37,740 nucleotides of DNA from Bacteroidota bacterium (lineage in GTDB: Bacteria; Bacteroidota; Bacteroidia; AKYH767-A; JAHEYN01). This document shows positions 16,524 to 24,554 of the stretch, in pieces. The notes under the pieces were generated by a model. That model was not told the origin of the DNA. It did not search any database and saw only the letters and a program-made list of their open reading frames with translations. Both the position numbers and the translations under genes were made by a program. How positions within the stretch are numbered: the stretch's first letter is position 1; each line of letters opens with the position of its first letter. The stretch spans positions 65,503-103,242 of the forward strand of contig JAHEYN010000011.1 in assembly GCA_023251555.1 (NCBI GenBank), written 5' to 3'.

Positions 16524-17912
16524 AAATCTTGAGAATATATTTTCAAGAAGGTTATCTGTCGTGATTTCCCCGCTGATAAGCCCCAGCTGATACATCGCCT
16601 GCCTGATATCTGAGGCAAGGAGATCTCCCGGAATCCCGTTTTCCAGCCCCTCCGCCGCACGTTTCATTGCTTCTCCCGCCAGCCGCAGGGCATCTGCATG
16701 GCGGACATTGCTTACAATATGCCCGTAACCGGGTTCCCGGCCTGATTCAACAACCTGCAATATTTTGCTTTTCAGTTCTTCAAGGTTTTGTTTTTCTTTC
16801 GCGGAGAGAAATACCGCAGTGCTGAAAGGTGAAAATTCTTTCCTGAGATTATCCGGGTGAACTTTATCGGCTTTATTGCCGACGGGAATGATCTTTGCCG
16901 GGGAGCCTGATTTGCGTATAAGCTCATCCATAGCTTCCTGCAACTCTCTCCTCGTAACCTCTGTCACGTCGAATACATAAAGGATTACCGAAGATTTACT
17001 TATTTTTTCAAAAGCGATTGATACGCCTATTGATTCAATGCTGTCGGATGTTTCTCTGATCCCGGCCGTGTCGGTGAGGCGGAAGAGATAGCCCCCGATA
17101 ACAAGTTCGTCTTCTATGGCATCCCTGGTTGTTCCGGGAATCTCTGAGGTGATAGCTCTCTCCTCATTGAGGAGTGCGTTCAGGAGGGTTGATTTTCCTA
17201 CATTCGGATTCCCTGCGATTACAACGGGTATTCCTGTTTTTATCACATTTCCCAGCTCAAAGGAGGAATGCAGCCGGCTTGTTACACTCATGATTTCAGC
17301 AGCAAGTTTTTTTAGTTGTTCCCTGTCCGCAAACGCTACGTCTTCTTCGCTGAAATCAAGTTCCAGCTCTATAAGTGAGGCAAAATGCACCAGGCTGCTC
17401 CTGAGCTTTTTTATCTCTTCCGAAAAGCCTCCTCTCATTTGCTGAATGGCAATGCGGTGGGCTGATGCGGAAGAGGATGCTATAAGATCCGCCACCGCTT
17501 CGGCCTGCGAGAGGTCTATCCTGCGGTTAAGAAAGGCCCTTAAGGTAAACTCTCCCGGTTCGGCTGTCCTTGCTCCGTTTTCGAGCAGCATGCGAAGTAT
17601 CTCCTTCTGTATATAGGTGGATCCGTGGCAGGAAATCTCGGCAACATCCTCACCGGTGTATGAGTTCGGAGCCCTGAAAATGGTAAGAAGGACTTCATCC
17701 GTTATCCCTGATTTATTTTTAATAACTCCCAAACATGCGGTGCGGGATGGAAGATCCTGTACTTTTTTATTTTCCCTGCCAGTGGGAAAAAACACCCTGC
17801 CGGCTATTTCGGCTGACTTAGCCCCGGACATTCTTATTACTGCAATGCCTCCCATCCCTGCAGGAGTCGCAATGGCGGCAATGGTATCATCTTTGGAGAA
17901 TGCGTTTGTCAT
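16509..17912 (-). CDS. mnmE: tRNA uridine-5-carboxymethylaminomethyl(34) synthesis GTPase MnmE
   Basis: A 467-residue MnmE/TrmE from the ATG at 17912; an upstream in-frame ATG at 17972 would add 20 atypical residues. With MnmG it makes the cmnm5 modification at U34 of certain tRNAs. The N-terminal folate-binding domain (DTIAAIATPAGMGGIAVIR) is followed by a helical domain with the inserted G domain: P-loop GNPNVGKST (234-242), TTRD (261-264), DTAG (281-284), NKAD (346-349). The C-terminus is FCIGK, with the catalytic cysteine. Length and all motifs are normal. The minus-strand TATTTTTG at 17925-17918 is a perfect -7 box only about 6 bp before this ATG, so the message could be leaderless, or the start could lie elsewhere. 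Confidence 0.96.
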   Translation of the reverse strand: MTNAFSKDDTIAAIATPAGMGGIAVIRMSGAKSAEIAGRVFFPTGRENKKVQDLPSRTACLGVIKNKSGITDEVLLTIFRAPNSYTGEDVAEISCHGSTYIQKEILRMLLENGARTAEPGEFTLRAFLNRRIDLSQAEAVADLIASSSASAHRIAIQQMRGGFSEEIKKLRSSLVHFASLIELELDFSEEDVAFADREQLKKLAAEIMSVTSRLHSSFELGNVIKTGIPVVIAGNPNVGKSTLLNALLNEERAITSEIPGTTRDAIEDELVIGGYLFRLTDTAGIRETSDSIESIGVSIAFEKISKSSVILYVFDVTEVTRRELQEAMDELIRKSGSPAKIIPVGNKADKVHPDNLRKEFSPFSTAVFLSAKEKQNLEELKSKILQVVESGREPGYGHIVSNVRHADALRLAGEAMKRAAEGLENGIPGDLLASDIRQAMYQLGLISGEITTDNLLENIFSRFCIGK

Positions 17913-17998
17913 CCGTACAAAAATATCAAATAACTTGGCATTATGGCTGCAATGATATAATTTAGCAAGCATTATAAATACGAATTTAAAATCTGCTT

Positions 17999-18880
17999 AT
18001 GAGCGTACTGGTAAATAAAAATTCCCGTGTCATTGTACAGGGGTTTACGGGCAATGAAGGAACTTTTCATGCTACCCAGATGATTGAGTATGGTACCAAT
18101 GTCGTCGGAGGCGTTACTCCCGGAAAGGGAGGGACAAAGCATCTTGACCGCCCGGTTTACAATACGGTAAGCGATGCAGTGAAAAATGCCGGAGCAAATG
18201 TTTCCGTCATTTTTGTTCCCCCGGCTTTTGCCGCTGATGCGATTATGGAATCTGCGGAAGCCGGTATATCGCTTGTGGTATGTATCACTGAGGGTATTCC
18301 GACGAAAGACATGATAGCGGTGAAGGAGTACCTGAAAGGTAAAAACACCAGGCTGGTAGGACCTAATTGCCCGGGAGTGATTACACCGGGCGAAGCCAAA
18401 GTTGGTATCATGCCGGGCTTTATTCACAGGAAAGGAACCATTGGTATTGTGTCGCGCTCAGGTACGCTCACATACGAAGCGGTTGACCAGGTTACAAAAG
18501 CAGGCATGGGGCAGTCAACGTGTATCGGGATAGGAGGAGACCCCATCATTGGCACCACTACAAAGGAAGCTGTTGAGCTCCTGATGAATGACCCTGAGAC
18601 GGAAGGCATTATCATGATAGGAGAGATAGGGGGAGGAATGGAGGCAGAAGCTGCACGCTGGATTAAAGCAAACGGAAGGAAACCCGTAGTAGGTTTTATT
18701 GCCGGCCAGACTGCCCCCCCGGGACGCAGGATGGGTCATGCCGGTGCAATCATAGGAGGAGCTGCCGATACTGCATCCGCAAAAATGAAGATTATGCGGG
18801 AATGCGGAATCCATGTGGTGGAATCCCCTGCTGTAATTGGGGAAACAATGCTGAAAGCCATGAAGAAAGTGATTGCATGA
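17999..18880 (+). CDS. sucD: Succinate-CoA ligase, alpha subunit
   Basis: A 293-residue SucD, normal length. With SucB it interconverts succinyl-CoA and succinate with NDP phosphorylation in the TCA cycle. Visible are the CoA-binding Rossmann part ([29 protein letters not shown]), [26 protein letters not shown], and the phosphohistidine in [12 protein letters not shown] (His247). The gene is divergent from mnmE (86 bp between starts). sucB is not in the window, which is common in this phylum. Its product's substrate also links to the methylmalonyl-CoA mutase chain at 24555-26120. Confidence 0.96.
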   Translation: MSVLVNKNSRVIVQGFTGNEGTFHATQMIEYGTNVVGGVTPGKGGTKHLDRPVYNTVSDAVKNAGANVSVIFVPPAFAADAIMESAEAGISLVVCITEGIPTKDMIAVKEYLKGKNTRLVGPNCPGVITPGEAKVGIMPGFIHRKGTIGIVSRSGTLTYEAVDQVTKAGMGQSTCIGIGGDPIIGTTTKEAVELLMNDPETEGIIMIGEIGGGMEAEAARWIKANGRKPVVGFIAGQTAPPGRRMGHAGAIIGGAADTASAKMKIMRECGIHVVESPAVIGETMLKAMKKVIA

Positions 18881-19044
18881 TCCACTTCAGGACTTGACAC
18901 TCAGCACAGTCTTAAATCCCCGCATGCTTTCCATTCAGATGAGAGTTATAAAAAATATAACAAAGATTACCCCAGGAGTTAGTCTGGCAGGGAATTGTTA
19001 ATTCTTACTGCGGACGAAAGCGGTTTTTCAAAACGCCTATTTTG

Positions 19045-19052
19045 TATCTTCG
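19045..19052 (+). promoter_or_regulatory. Probable promoter upstream of terC (TATCTTCG)
   Basis: TATCTTCG resembles the TAnnTTTG -7 box with one mismatch and lies 22 bp before the terC ATG. It is preceded by TTTCAAAAC (19026-19034). The same pair of motifs occurs before ccmF (21326-21334 and 21348-21355) with 13 instead of 10 bases between. Confidence 0.4.
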
Positions 19053-19074
19053 CCCATTGCTAAAACCGGCATAA

Positions 19075-20124
19075 ATGAACCCGAGTGAATTTTTTTATTT
19101 CTTTTCCTTCCTGGCGTTTATTGTTTTAATGCTGCTGCTCGACCTGGGAGTGGTGAAAAGAGAACACCGCGCCGTGGGCTTCCGCGAAGCCCTTCTCTGG
19201 ACTGCCCTCTGGGTGTCACTCGCATTTTCATTCTACCTATTCCTTTACATGGCAGGACACAGGATTCATGGGATAGAAAGTATGGATGAGTTAAACGTCC
19301 TTGCTTCAAAATATAAACAACCGTTTAAAACCACGGGAATATTTGAACAGGATATCATTAATTATAATCACCTGCTCTCCCTTGAATTTATTACCGGATA
19401 CCTGATCGAAGAAGCCCTTTCAATGGATAACATCTTTGTCATCATCCTGATATTTGCCGCCTTCGGGGTGGAGAAAAGATATTACCATTCCGTTTTGTTC
19501 TGGGGAATTCTTGGAGCGATTGTTTTTCGCTGCCTTTTTATTTTCGCGGGAGCGGTGGCCGTCACAAAGTATGAATGGATTTTGTACGTCTTCGCGGCAT
19601 TCCTTGTTTATACCGGGATTAAAATGTTTTTCAACAGAAATAAAAAAGAAGAGATTGATCCTCAGCATCACCCTGTGGTGCGTTTTGCTTCAAAGTATTT
19701 TGCTGTTCATCCCAGATTCGAAGGGAATAAGTTTGTCGTGAAAATAAACGGCAAGAGGCTGATAACCCCCCTTTTTCTTACCCTGCTTATCATTGAATTC
19801 ACGGATGTGATTTTTGCCGTTGACTCAATACCTGCAATTTTTTCGGTTACAAAAGATCCGTACATAATCTTTTTTTCAAACATATTTGCCATACTGGGAC
19901 TGAGAAGCATGTTTTTCCTTCTTATAAATGTGATAGGGAAGTTCCGTTACTTTAAACACGGACTCTCCGTACTCCTTGTTTTTATAGGAGTGAAGATGCT
20001 TTTCGGGGAAAGGCTTTCAGCAATGGGTTTTACAATAGTTCACTCCCTGCTTTTAATATTGCTTATCCTGGCGGCAAGCGTGGTGTTTTCACTATTGTTA
20101 CCCGGGGAGAAAAAAGGAGCATAA
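19075..20124 (+). CDS. TerC-family integral membrane protein
   Basis: A 349-residue TerC/Alx-type membrane protein with about eight to nine hydrophobic segments. The acidic membrane motifs typical of the family are present: EEALSMDNIFVIILIF (about 117-132) and EFTDVIFAVDSIPAIFSVTK (about 241-260), with Asp residues thought to bind metal. Members are linked to tellurite resistance, manganese export and metal loading of secreted proteins; the exact role here is unknown. It is a single gene between sucD and a cytochrome c maturation segment. Confidence 0.92.
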   Translation: MNPSEFFYFFSFLAFIVLMLLLDLGVVKREHRAVGFREALLWTALWVSLAFSFYLFLYMAGHRIHGIESMDELNVLASKYKQPFKTTGIFEQDIINYNHLLSLEFITGYLIEEALSMDNIFVIILIFAAFGVEKRYYHSVLFWGILGAIVFRCLFIFAGAVAVTKYEWILYVFAAFLVYTGIKMFFNRNKKEEIDPQHHPVVRFASKYFAVHPRFEGNKFVVKINGKRLITPLFLTLLIIEFTDVIFAVDSIPAIFSVTKDPYIIFFSNIFAILGLRSMFFLLINVIGKFRYFKHGLSVLLVFIGVKMLFGERLSAMGFTIVHSLLLILLILAASVVFSLLLPGEKKGA

Positions 20125-20255
20125 TACAGTTTTTAGAATCTGTACTCTGATTACGGAAAGTATTGATTTCTCCTTCCTGATTAAGCTCGCCTGGTTTTAT
20201 GATTAATATCATAATCCTGCCCTCCCGGCATTGATACTTTTACTTCAAAAAAACA

Positions 20256-20441
20256 ATGTCAACCCTCTATCCGGAAATCGAAAAGCAGGTGCTCCGTTTG
20301 TTTATCAGCGGCGCTGCCTTTATTTATGTATGCATATTCGCATACAACATTTCTATCTCAAATTCATTCGCCATCACTTTATTCTCTATAGGTGCACTGG
20401 CAAGCGCATTGATGATCTACTTTGTTAAGAAGATGAAGTAA
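20256..20441 (+). CDS. Small two-TM membrane protein, unknown
   Basis: A 61-residue protein: a short charged N-terminus (MSTLYPEIEKQVLRLF), two hydrophobic stretches (about 17-33 and 37-55) and a lysine-rich end (VKKMK). It is followed after 15 bp by the HMA-like gene and then ccmE, so it probably belongs to that operon. By position it could be a CcmD-like accessory, but CcmD is normally single-TM and I see no real similarity. An overlapping frame (20231-20428) lacks such order and was rejected. Confidence 0.6.
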   Translation: MSTLYPEIEKQVLRLFISGAAFIYVCIFAYNISISNSFAITLFSIGALASALMIYFVKKMK

Positions 20442-20456
20442 AGCTGAATAATATTT

Positions 20457-20831
20457 ATGGCTGCGGGATTCAGAACAGGAGCTCTTTTTCTTTTATTGTT
20501 CACGTTTGTGTGTGCGGCTGCACATGCACAGGATACCGAGAGTAAGGATGAAATTACCATTATCACTATTTATGTGAAGATGCAGGTGGAGCCTTCCGGC
20601 TGCATGGAATGCCTTGACTCTCTTTCTGAAAAGATCAGGAGAATGGATGGTGCCGACAATATAAAATTATACAAAGACAGGTTCATGCTTACTTTTATGG
20701 TGCCTTCATGCAAGGTTATGGGTGAGGATACGCTGAGGAATATTATTTCTGGTTCCCGGCTGGAGCCTCTGTCCGTCGAATATAATAAGGAAGAAATTGA
20801 CATTGACCCTGTCCAGGGTCCATTATTCTGA
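20457..20831 (+). CDS. Secreted small protein with HMA-like CxxC domain
   Basis: A 124-residue protein with a clear signal peptide (MAAGFRTGALFLLLFTFVCA, cleavage near AHAQ). The mature part is about 100 residues: a beta strand (ITIITIYVKMQVE), then SGCMECLDSLSEKIRRMDGA, a strand (NIKLYKDRFMLTFMV) and a last helix. Strand, CxxC loop, helix, strand is the order of heavy-metal-associated (HMA) domains. CMEC would be the metal or redox site; a third Cys lies at VPSCKV. It is the second gene of a likely operon ending in ccmE, so a periplasmic copper, heme or thiol role in cytochrome c maturation is plausible but not shown. Confidence 0.65.
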   Translation: MAAGFRTGALFLLLFTFVCAAAHAQDTESKDEITIITIYVKMQVEPSGCMECLDSLSEKIRRMDGADNIKLYKDRFMLTFMVPSCKVMGEDTLRNIISGSRLEPLSVEYNKEEIDIDPVQGPLF

Positions 20832-20884
20832 AGAGGCTTTTTTTGGGAACTATTTAATTGTTAATTTCGTGATATAAAGATTCC

Positions 20885-21298
20885 ATGAAGCGCATACACA
20901 TTATAGGGATTATCATTATTGCCGTTGCTATCGGGGCTATTATCGGCACTGTTTCCGACTCAAGCACCTACGCAGGATTTGCAATGGCAGAATCCCGCGA
21001 AGGAAAGGAGTTTCATGTGGTGGGGAAGGCAGACAAATCAAAAGAGATGGTTTACCGCCCGGAGGAAAACGCAAACCTCTTTACTTTTTATATGACAGAT
21101 AATGAAGGCCTGGAAAGAAAAGTCCTTTTCAATGGCTCAAAGCCTAACGATTTTGATCGTTCCGAGCAGATTGTGCTTGTGGGGAAATCTGCCGGGCAGG
21201 AATTCCACGCGTCTTCTATTCTTATGAAATGCCCGTCCAAATATACCAATACCTCCGAGGGCATAAAAGAGTTTAAGTCGGCTTCCACAGACCATTGA
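20885..21298 (+). CDS. ccmE: Cytochrome c maturation protein CcmE, Cys-type
   Basis: A 137-residue periplasmic heme chaperone with one N-terminal membrane anchor (residues 4-23) and an OB-fold (about 40-118; EFHVVGKADKSKEMVYRP, FTFYMTDNEG, VLFNGSKPNDFDRSEQIVLV). The classical heme-binding HxxxY is CPSKY here: Cys116 replaces His and Tyr120 is kept. CcmE with CxxxY is known from Desulfovibrio and some archaea and, as I recall, from other Bacteroidota. It should still pass heme from CcmABCD to CcmF. It is followed after 90 bp by ccmF. Confidence 0.88.
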   Translation: MKRIHIIGIIIIAVAIGAIIGTVSDSSTYAGFAMAESREGKEFHVVGKADKSKEMVYRPEENANLFTFYMTDNEGLERKVLFNGSKPNDFDRSEQIVLVGKSAGQEFHASSILMKCPSKYTNTSEGIKEFKSASTDH

Positions 21299-21347
21299 GC
21301 ATTTTCATTCCGGCTGCCGGGTTTCTTTCAAAACCTCCCGGTATTTG

Positions 21348-21355
21348 TATCTTCG
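21348..21355 (+). promoter_or_regulatory. Probable promoter upstream of ccmF (TATCTTCG)
   Basis: TATCTTCG, preceded by TTTCAAAAC at 21326-21334, repeats the motif pair before terC. An imperfect hairpin (GGTTT-CTTTCA-AAACC, 21321-21336, extended by CCGG/CCGG) overlaps and might end the ccmE transcript. ccmF could therefore have its own promoter 34 bp before its ATG. Confidence 0.35.
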
Positions 21356-21388
21356 CAATCTCAAATTCCCATTCCTGATCATTTTCCT

Positions 21389-23830
21389 ATGCAGCCAACC
21401 CACTATGCCGGGGAGCATCTATGGTACGGTCAAGCCGGGCACCTGTTGATTATACTTTCTTTCGCAGCTGCTCTCCTTTCCTGTGTTGCTTATTTTTTTT
21501 CGATGAGGGAAGAGCCCGGCCGCACTTCCTGGATGGCCATTGCAAGGACTTCATTTCTTGTTCATGTGGCCGCCGTTTATCTTGTTATTGCAATACTTTT
21601 CTACCTCATTTATAATCACTTCTGGGAGTACTATTATGTGTGGCACCATTCTTCAATGTCGCTTCCCGTCCGTTATATGCTGGCATGCTTCTGGGAAGGG
21701 CAGGAGGGAAGCTTCCTGCTTTGGATTTTCTGGCATACAATACTTTCTTTTTTTGTAATAAAAAGATCGGGCGAATGGGAAGCGCCTGTGCTTGGCCTTG
21801 TTGCGCTTGTCCAGGTTTTTCTTACCTCTATGCTGCTGGGTGTGTTTCTGCCGGGTTACCGCGTGGGCAGCGATCCTTTTATTCTTCTCCGGGATCACCC
21901 CGAGATGGCAGGCCTTCCATTCGTCAGCATGGGAGATTATCTTTCAAAAATTACGGATGGCCGCGGGCTTAATCCCCTCCTGCAGAATTACTGGATGGTG
22001 ATACACCCTCCAATCCTTTTTCTTGGATTTGCAGCCTGCGTTCTGCCGTTTGCCTATGCCCTGGCGGGAATGCTGAGAAAACAATTTACTTCATGGATTA
22101 CCCCTGCCATACCCTGGACACTCTTTGCAATAGCTGTTCTCGGAACCGGTATCCTGATGGGCGCTGCCTGGGCGTATGAAGCGCTCAGCTTCGGCGGATT
22201 CTGGGCATGGGATCCCGTGGAGAATGCTTCCCTCGTACCATGGATTACATTGATTGCTTCGGTTCATCTCATGCTGGTTTACAAACATACGGGACGTGCA
22301 TTGCTTACAACCTACCTGCTTACCATTACCTCGTTCCTTCTCATACTGTATTCTACTTTCCTTACCCGCAGCGGTATACTGGGAGACTCTTCCGTACATG
22401 CATTTACCGACCTGGGCATGTCGGGGCAGCTTATTTTCTATATGATGTTTTTTGTAATTCTTTCGGCCTGGCTGCTGTTCAGGAACCGGAAAAACATTCA
22501 TGCTTCCAGGGAGGAAGAAAATCTTTTTTCAAGAGAGTTCTGGATGTTTATAGGTTCTCTGGTCCTTGTGATTTCTGCCTTCCAAATCACGCTTACTACA
22601 TCTCTCCCCGTCATCAATAAAGTTTTTGGAACCAACTTCGCACCTCCTGTTGATATTAAATCACATTATAACAAGTGGCAGCTCCCCATTGCGGCCGTGG
22701 TGTCTGTACTGCTTGCGATCGGCCTTTTTCTTAAATGGAAGAAATCCGGTTTCAGGCTTGTATTCCAACCGCTGATAATTCCCCTGCTTGCTTCTGTATT
22801 GCTTTCAGTCTTCTTTTTTATGAAAGCTTCTGCACCAACCCCTCACTACACTTTACTTTTCTTCACATCTTCTTTTGCGGCACTGGCCAGCTTGCGTTAT
22901 TTCTTTGACCGTATGAGGAGTAAAATGAAAGTATCTCCAGCATCCCTTGCCCATGCGGGTTTTGGACTACTTCTGCTCGGCGCTCTTGTGTCAGCCTCTC
23001 AAAGCCATGTGATTTCAAGTAATACCAGCGGAATCGACCTTGGCAAGGATTTCCCCAATAATGAAAATATCATGCTTGTAAAAGGAGATACACTCCGGAT
23101 GGGTAAATACCTTGTGACATATGCCGGCAAGGAAAAGAAAGGCGTGAATATATTTTACCGTGTGGAGTATTATCAGGAAGACCATGCCGGCGGGAAACTC
23201 CTTAAGAAGTTTGTGCTCAACCCCGTGGTTCAGACGAATCCCCGCATGGGGAATGTTTCTGAACCGGATACCCGGCATTATTTAACGGAGGATATATACA
23301 CCCACATTACTTTCGACAATACACTTGAAGAAAATGCTCCTGAACATGAGGAGGATCATGATGAATACATGGCGCCCTATTCCAGAAAACTTCATCCGGG
23401 TGATACGATCATTGCTTCACGCTGCTTTATTATCCTGCTCGGGCTCGACCGGTCGGTTGACAAAAACACACTCGGAATTTCAGAGAGTGACCTTGCTGTG
23501 GGCGCAAGATTGCAGGTTGTTGGCGTAAACAGGAAGATATGCAGCATCATCCCTGTTTTTATCATTAAGGATAACAGGGTTTATACAAAAGATGCCGTGG
23601 CAGAGGATGCCGGCATTAAGGTTTCTTTTACAAAAATAGATCCTGTGAAAGGAGAGATGGAGTTTGAAATTTATGAAAAGAAAAGTCCGCCGCAGGATTT
23701 TATTATCATGAAAGCCATTGTTTTTCCCGCGATTAACCTGCTGTGGGCCGGAGGTATCCTGTTTTTCACCGGGACCATGCTTGCTGTCAGGAAAAGGTTA
23801 AAGCAACAAAAAGAGAAAGAAAAGCAGTAA
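21389..23830 (+). CDS. ccmF: Cytochrome c heme lyase subunit CcmF
   Basis: An 813-residue polytopic membrane protein of the CcmF/CcsA heme-handling family. It attaches heme delivered by CcmE to the CxxCH cysteines of apocytochrome c on the periplasmic side. The tryptophan-rich WWD signature GGFWAWDPVENASLVPW lies at about 269-285. About fourteen to fifteen membrane segments fill 15-530, then a large periplasmic domain (about 545-775) and a last membrane segment (MKAIVFPAINLLWAGGILFF). An acidic/His-rich stretch (HEEDHDEYM, about 650-658) lies in the periplasmic part. It is longer than proteobacterial CcmF (about 650) because of this domain, as is common in Bacteroidota. ccmA, B and C are not in the window. 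Confidence 0.94.
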   Translation: MQPTHYAGEHLWYGQAGHLLIILSFAAALLSCVAYFFSMREEPGRTSWMAIARTSFLVHVAAVYLVIAILFYLIYNHFWEYYYVWHHSSMSLPVRYMLACFWEGQEGSFLLWIFWHTILSFFVIKRSGEWEAPVLGLVALVQVFLTSMLLGVFLPGYRVGSDPFILLRDHPEMAGLPFVSMGDYLSKITDGRGLNPLLQNYWMVIHPPILFLGFAACVLPFAYALAGMLRKQFTSWITPAIPWTLFAIAVLGTGILMGAAWAYEALSFGGFWAWDPVENASLVPWITLIASVHLMLVYKHTGRALLTTYLLTITSFLLILYSTFLTRSGILGDSSVHAFTDLGMSGQLIFYMMFFVILSAWLLFRNRKNIHASREEENLFSREFWMFIGSLVLVISAFQITLTTSLPVINKVFGTNFAPPVDIKSHYNKWQLPIAAVVSVLLAIGLFLKWKKSGFRLVFQPLIIPLLASVLLSVFFFMKASAPTPHYTLLFFTSSFAALASLRYFFDRMRSKMKVSPASLAHAGFGLLLLGALVSASQSHVISSNTSGIDLGKDFPNNENIMLVKGDTLRMGKYLVTYAGKEKKGVNIFYRVEYYQEDHAGGKLLKKFVLNPVVQTNPRMGNVSEPDTRHYLTEDIYTHITFDNTLEENAPEHEEDHDEYMAPYSRKLHPGDTIIASRCFIILLGLDRSVDKNTLGISESDLAVGARLQVVGVNRKICSIIPVFIIKDNRVYTKDAVAEDAGIKVSFTKIDPVKGEMEFEIYEKKSPPQDFIIMKAIVFPAINLLWAGGILFFTGTMLAVRKRLKQQKEKEKQ

Positions 23831-23896
23831 TTTTTTCGGCCGGATTATATAATGTCTAAAAATCCGATATTTGTTGCCTGAATCAAATAGTACGAA

Positions 23897-23992
23897 CCTC
23901 CGGGCAAGTGCCGGACTCAGATGTCCGCAGCAAACTTCGGGGAATTAAAACAGGCCTTCTCGTCCGCCGTAGCGGAACGCGAAGGCGGATAA
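23897..23992 (+). repeat. Dispersed palindromic repeat, copy 4 (long form)
   Basis: The left half has the same inner hairpin as copy 1 (CGGAC-TCAGAT-GTCCG, 23912-23927), with a more degenerate outer stem. The right half, 23963-23990, is identical to copies 2 and 3 over the 28 bases ending GGCGGAT. It ends 16 bp before the ATG of the next gene, so it may lie in that gene's leader or promoter. Confidence 0.75.
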
Positions 23993-24007
23993 AACAAAGA
24001 AACCTGC

Positions 24008-24538
24008 ATGGATGGATCTGTAAAAATCGGGGAAACGCTGTTGTATTTTATTCCGGCTATCATCGTGGCCGGGGCGATTTACCTCCTCATAAAAAAATAC
24101 CTCGACAACGACTACAAAGTCCGCTTGCTTGAACTGAAGCGGGCTATACATAAAGAGACAATTCCATTGCGCTTCCAGGCATACGAGAGAATCTGTCTTT
24201 TCCTCGAAAGGATCTCTCCCAATAACCTCATGGTAAGGGTAAACCGCCCGGGCATGAGTGCAAGGGAGCTGCAGTCAGAACTGCTTCAGACAATAAGGGC
24301 TGAGTATGAGCATAATATAACACAGCAGGTTTATGTCTCTTCACAGGCGTGGGATCTCGTAAAGAATGCCAGGGAAGAACTGATACGAATTATTAATACT
24401 GCTGCTGCTACCATTGGTGAAAATGCCGGTGGGATAGAACTGAGCAAAGCTGTTTTTGAGATTATCCTGAAAAATGAAAAACTTCCCACCCAGCGTGCGC
24501 TGGATTTCATAAAAAACGAGTCAAGACAGTTATTATAA
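24008..24538 (+). CDS. Membrane-anchored conserved Bacteroidota protein (DUF7935-like)
   Basis: A 176-residue protein with one N-terminal membrane segment (LLYFIPAIIVAGAIYLLIKK, about 11-30) and a mainly helical cytoplasmic part (about 31-176) rich in Arg/Glu, with RFQAYERICLFLERISPNNL and VSSQAWDLVKNAREELIRII. I recall this family as conserved in Bacteroidota and often placed directly before methylmalonyl-CoA mutase genes, as here (16 bp spacing). Its function is unknown. The family name is from memory and should be taken as tentative. Confidence 0.75.
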   Translation: MDGSVKIGETLLYFIPAIIVAGAIYLLIKKYLDNDYKVRLLELKRAIHKETIPLRFQAYERICLFLERISPNNLMVRVNRPGMSARELQSELLQTIRAEYEHNITQQVYVSSQAWDLVKNAREELIRIINTAAATIGENAGGIELSKAVFEIILKNEKLPTQRALDFIKNESRQLL

Positions 24539-24554
24539 GTTTAACTGATACAAC

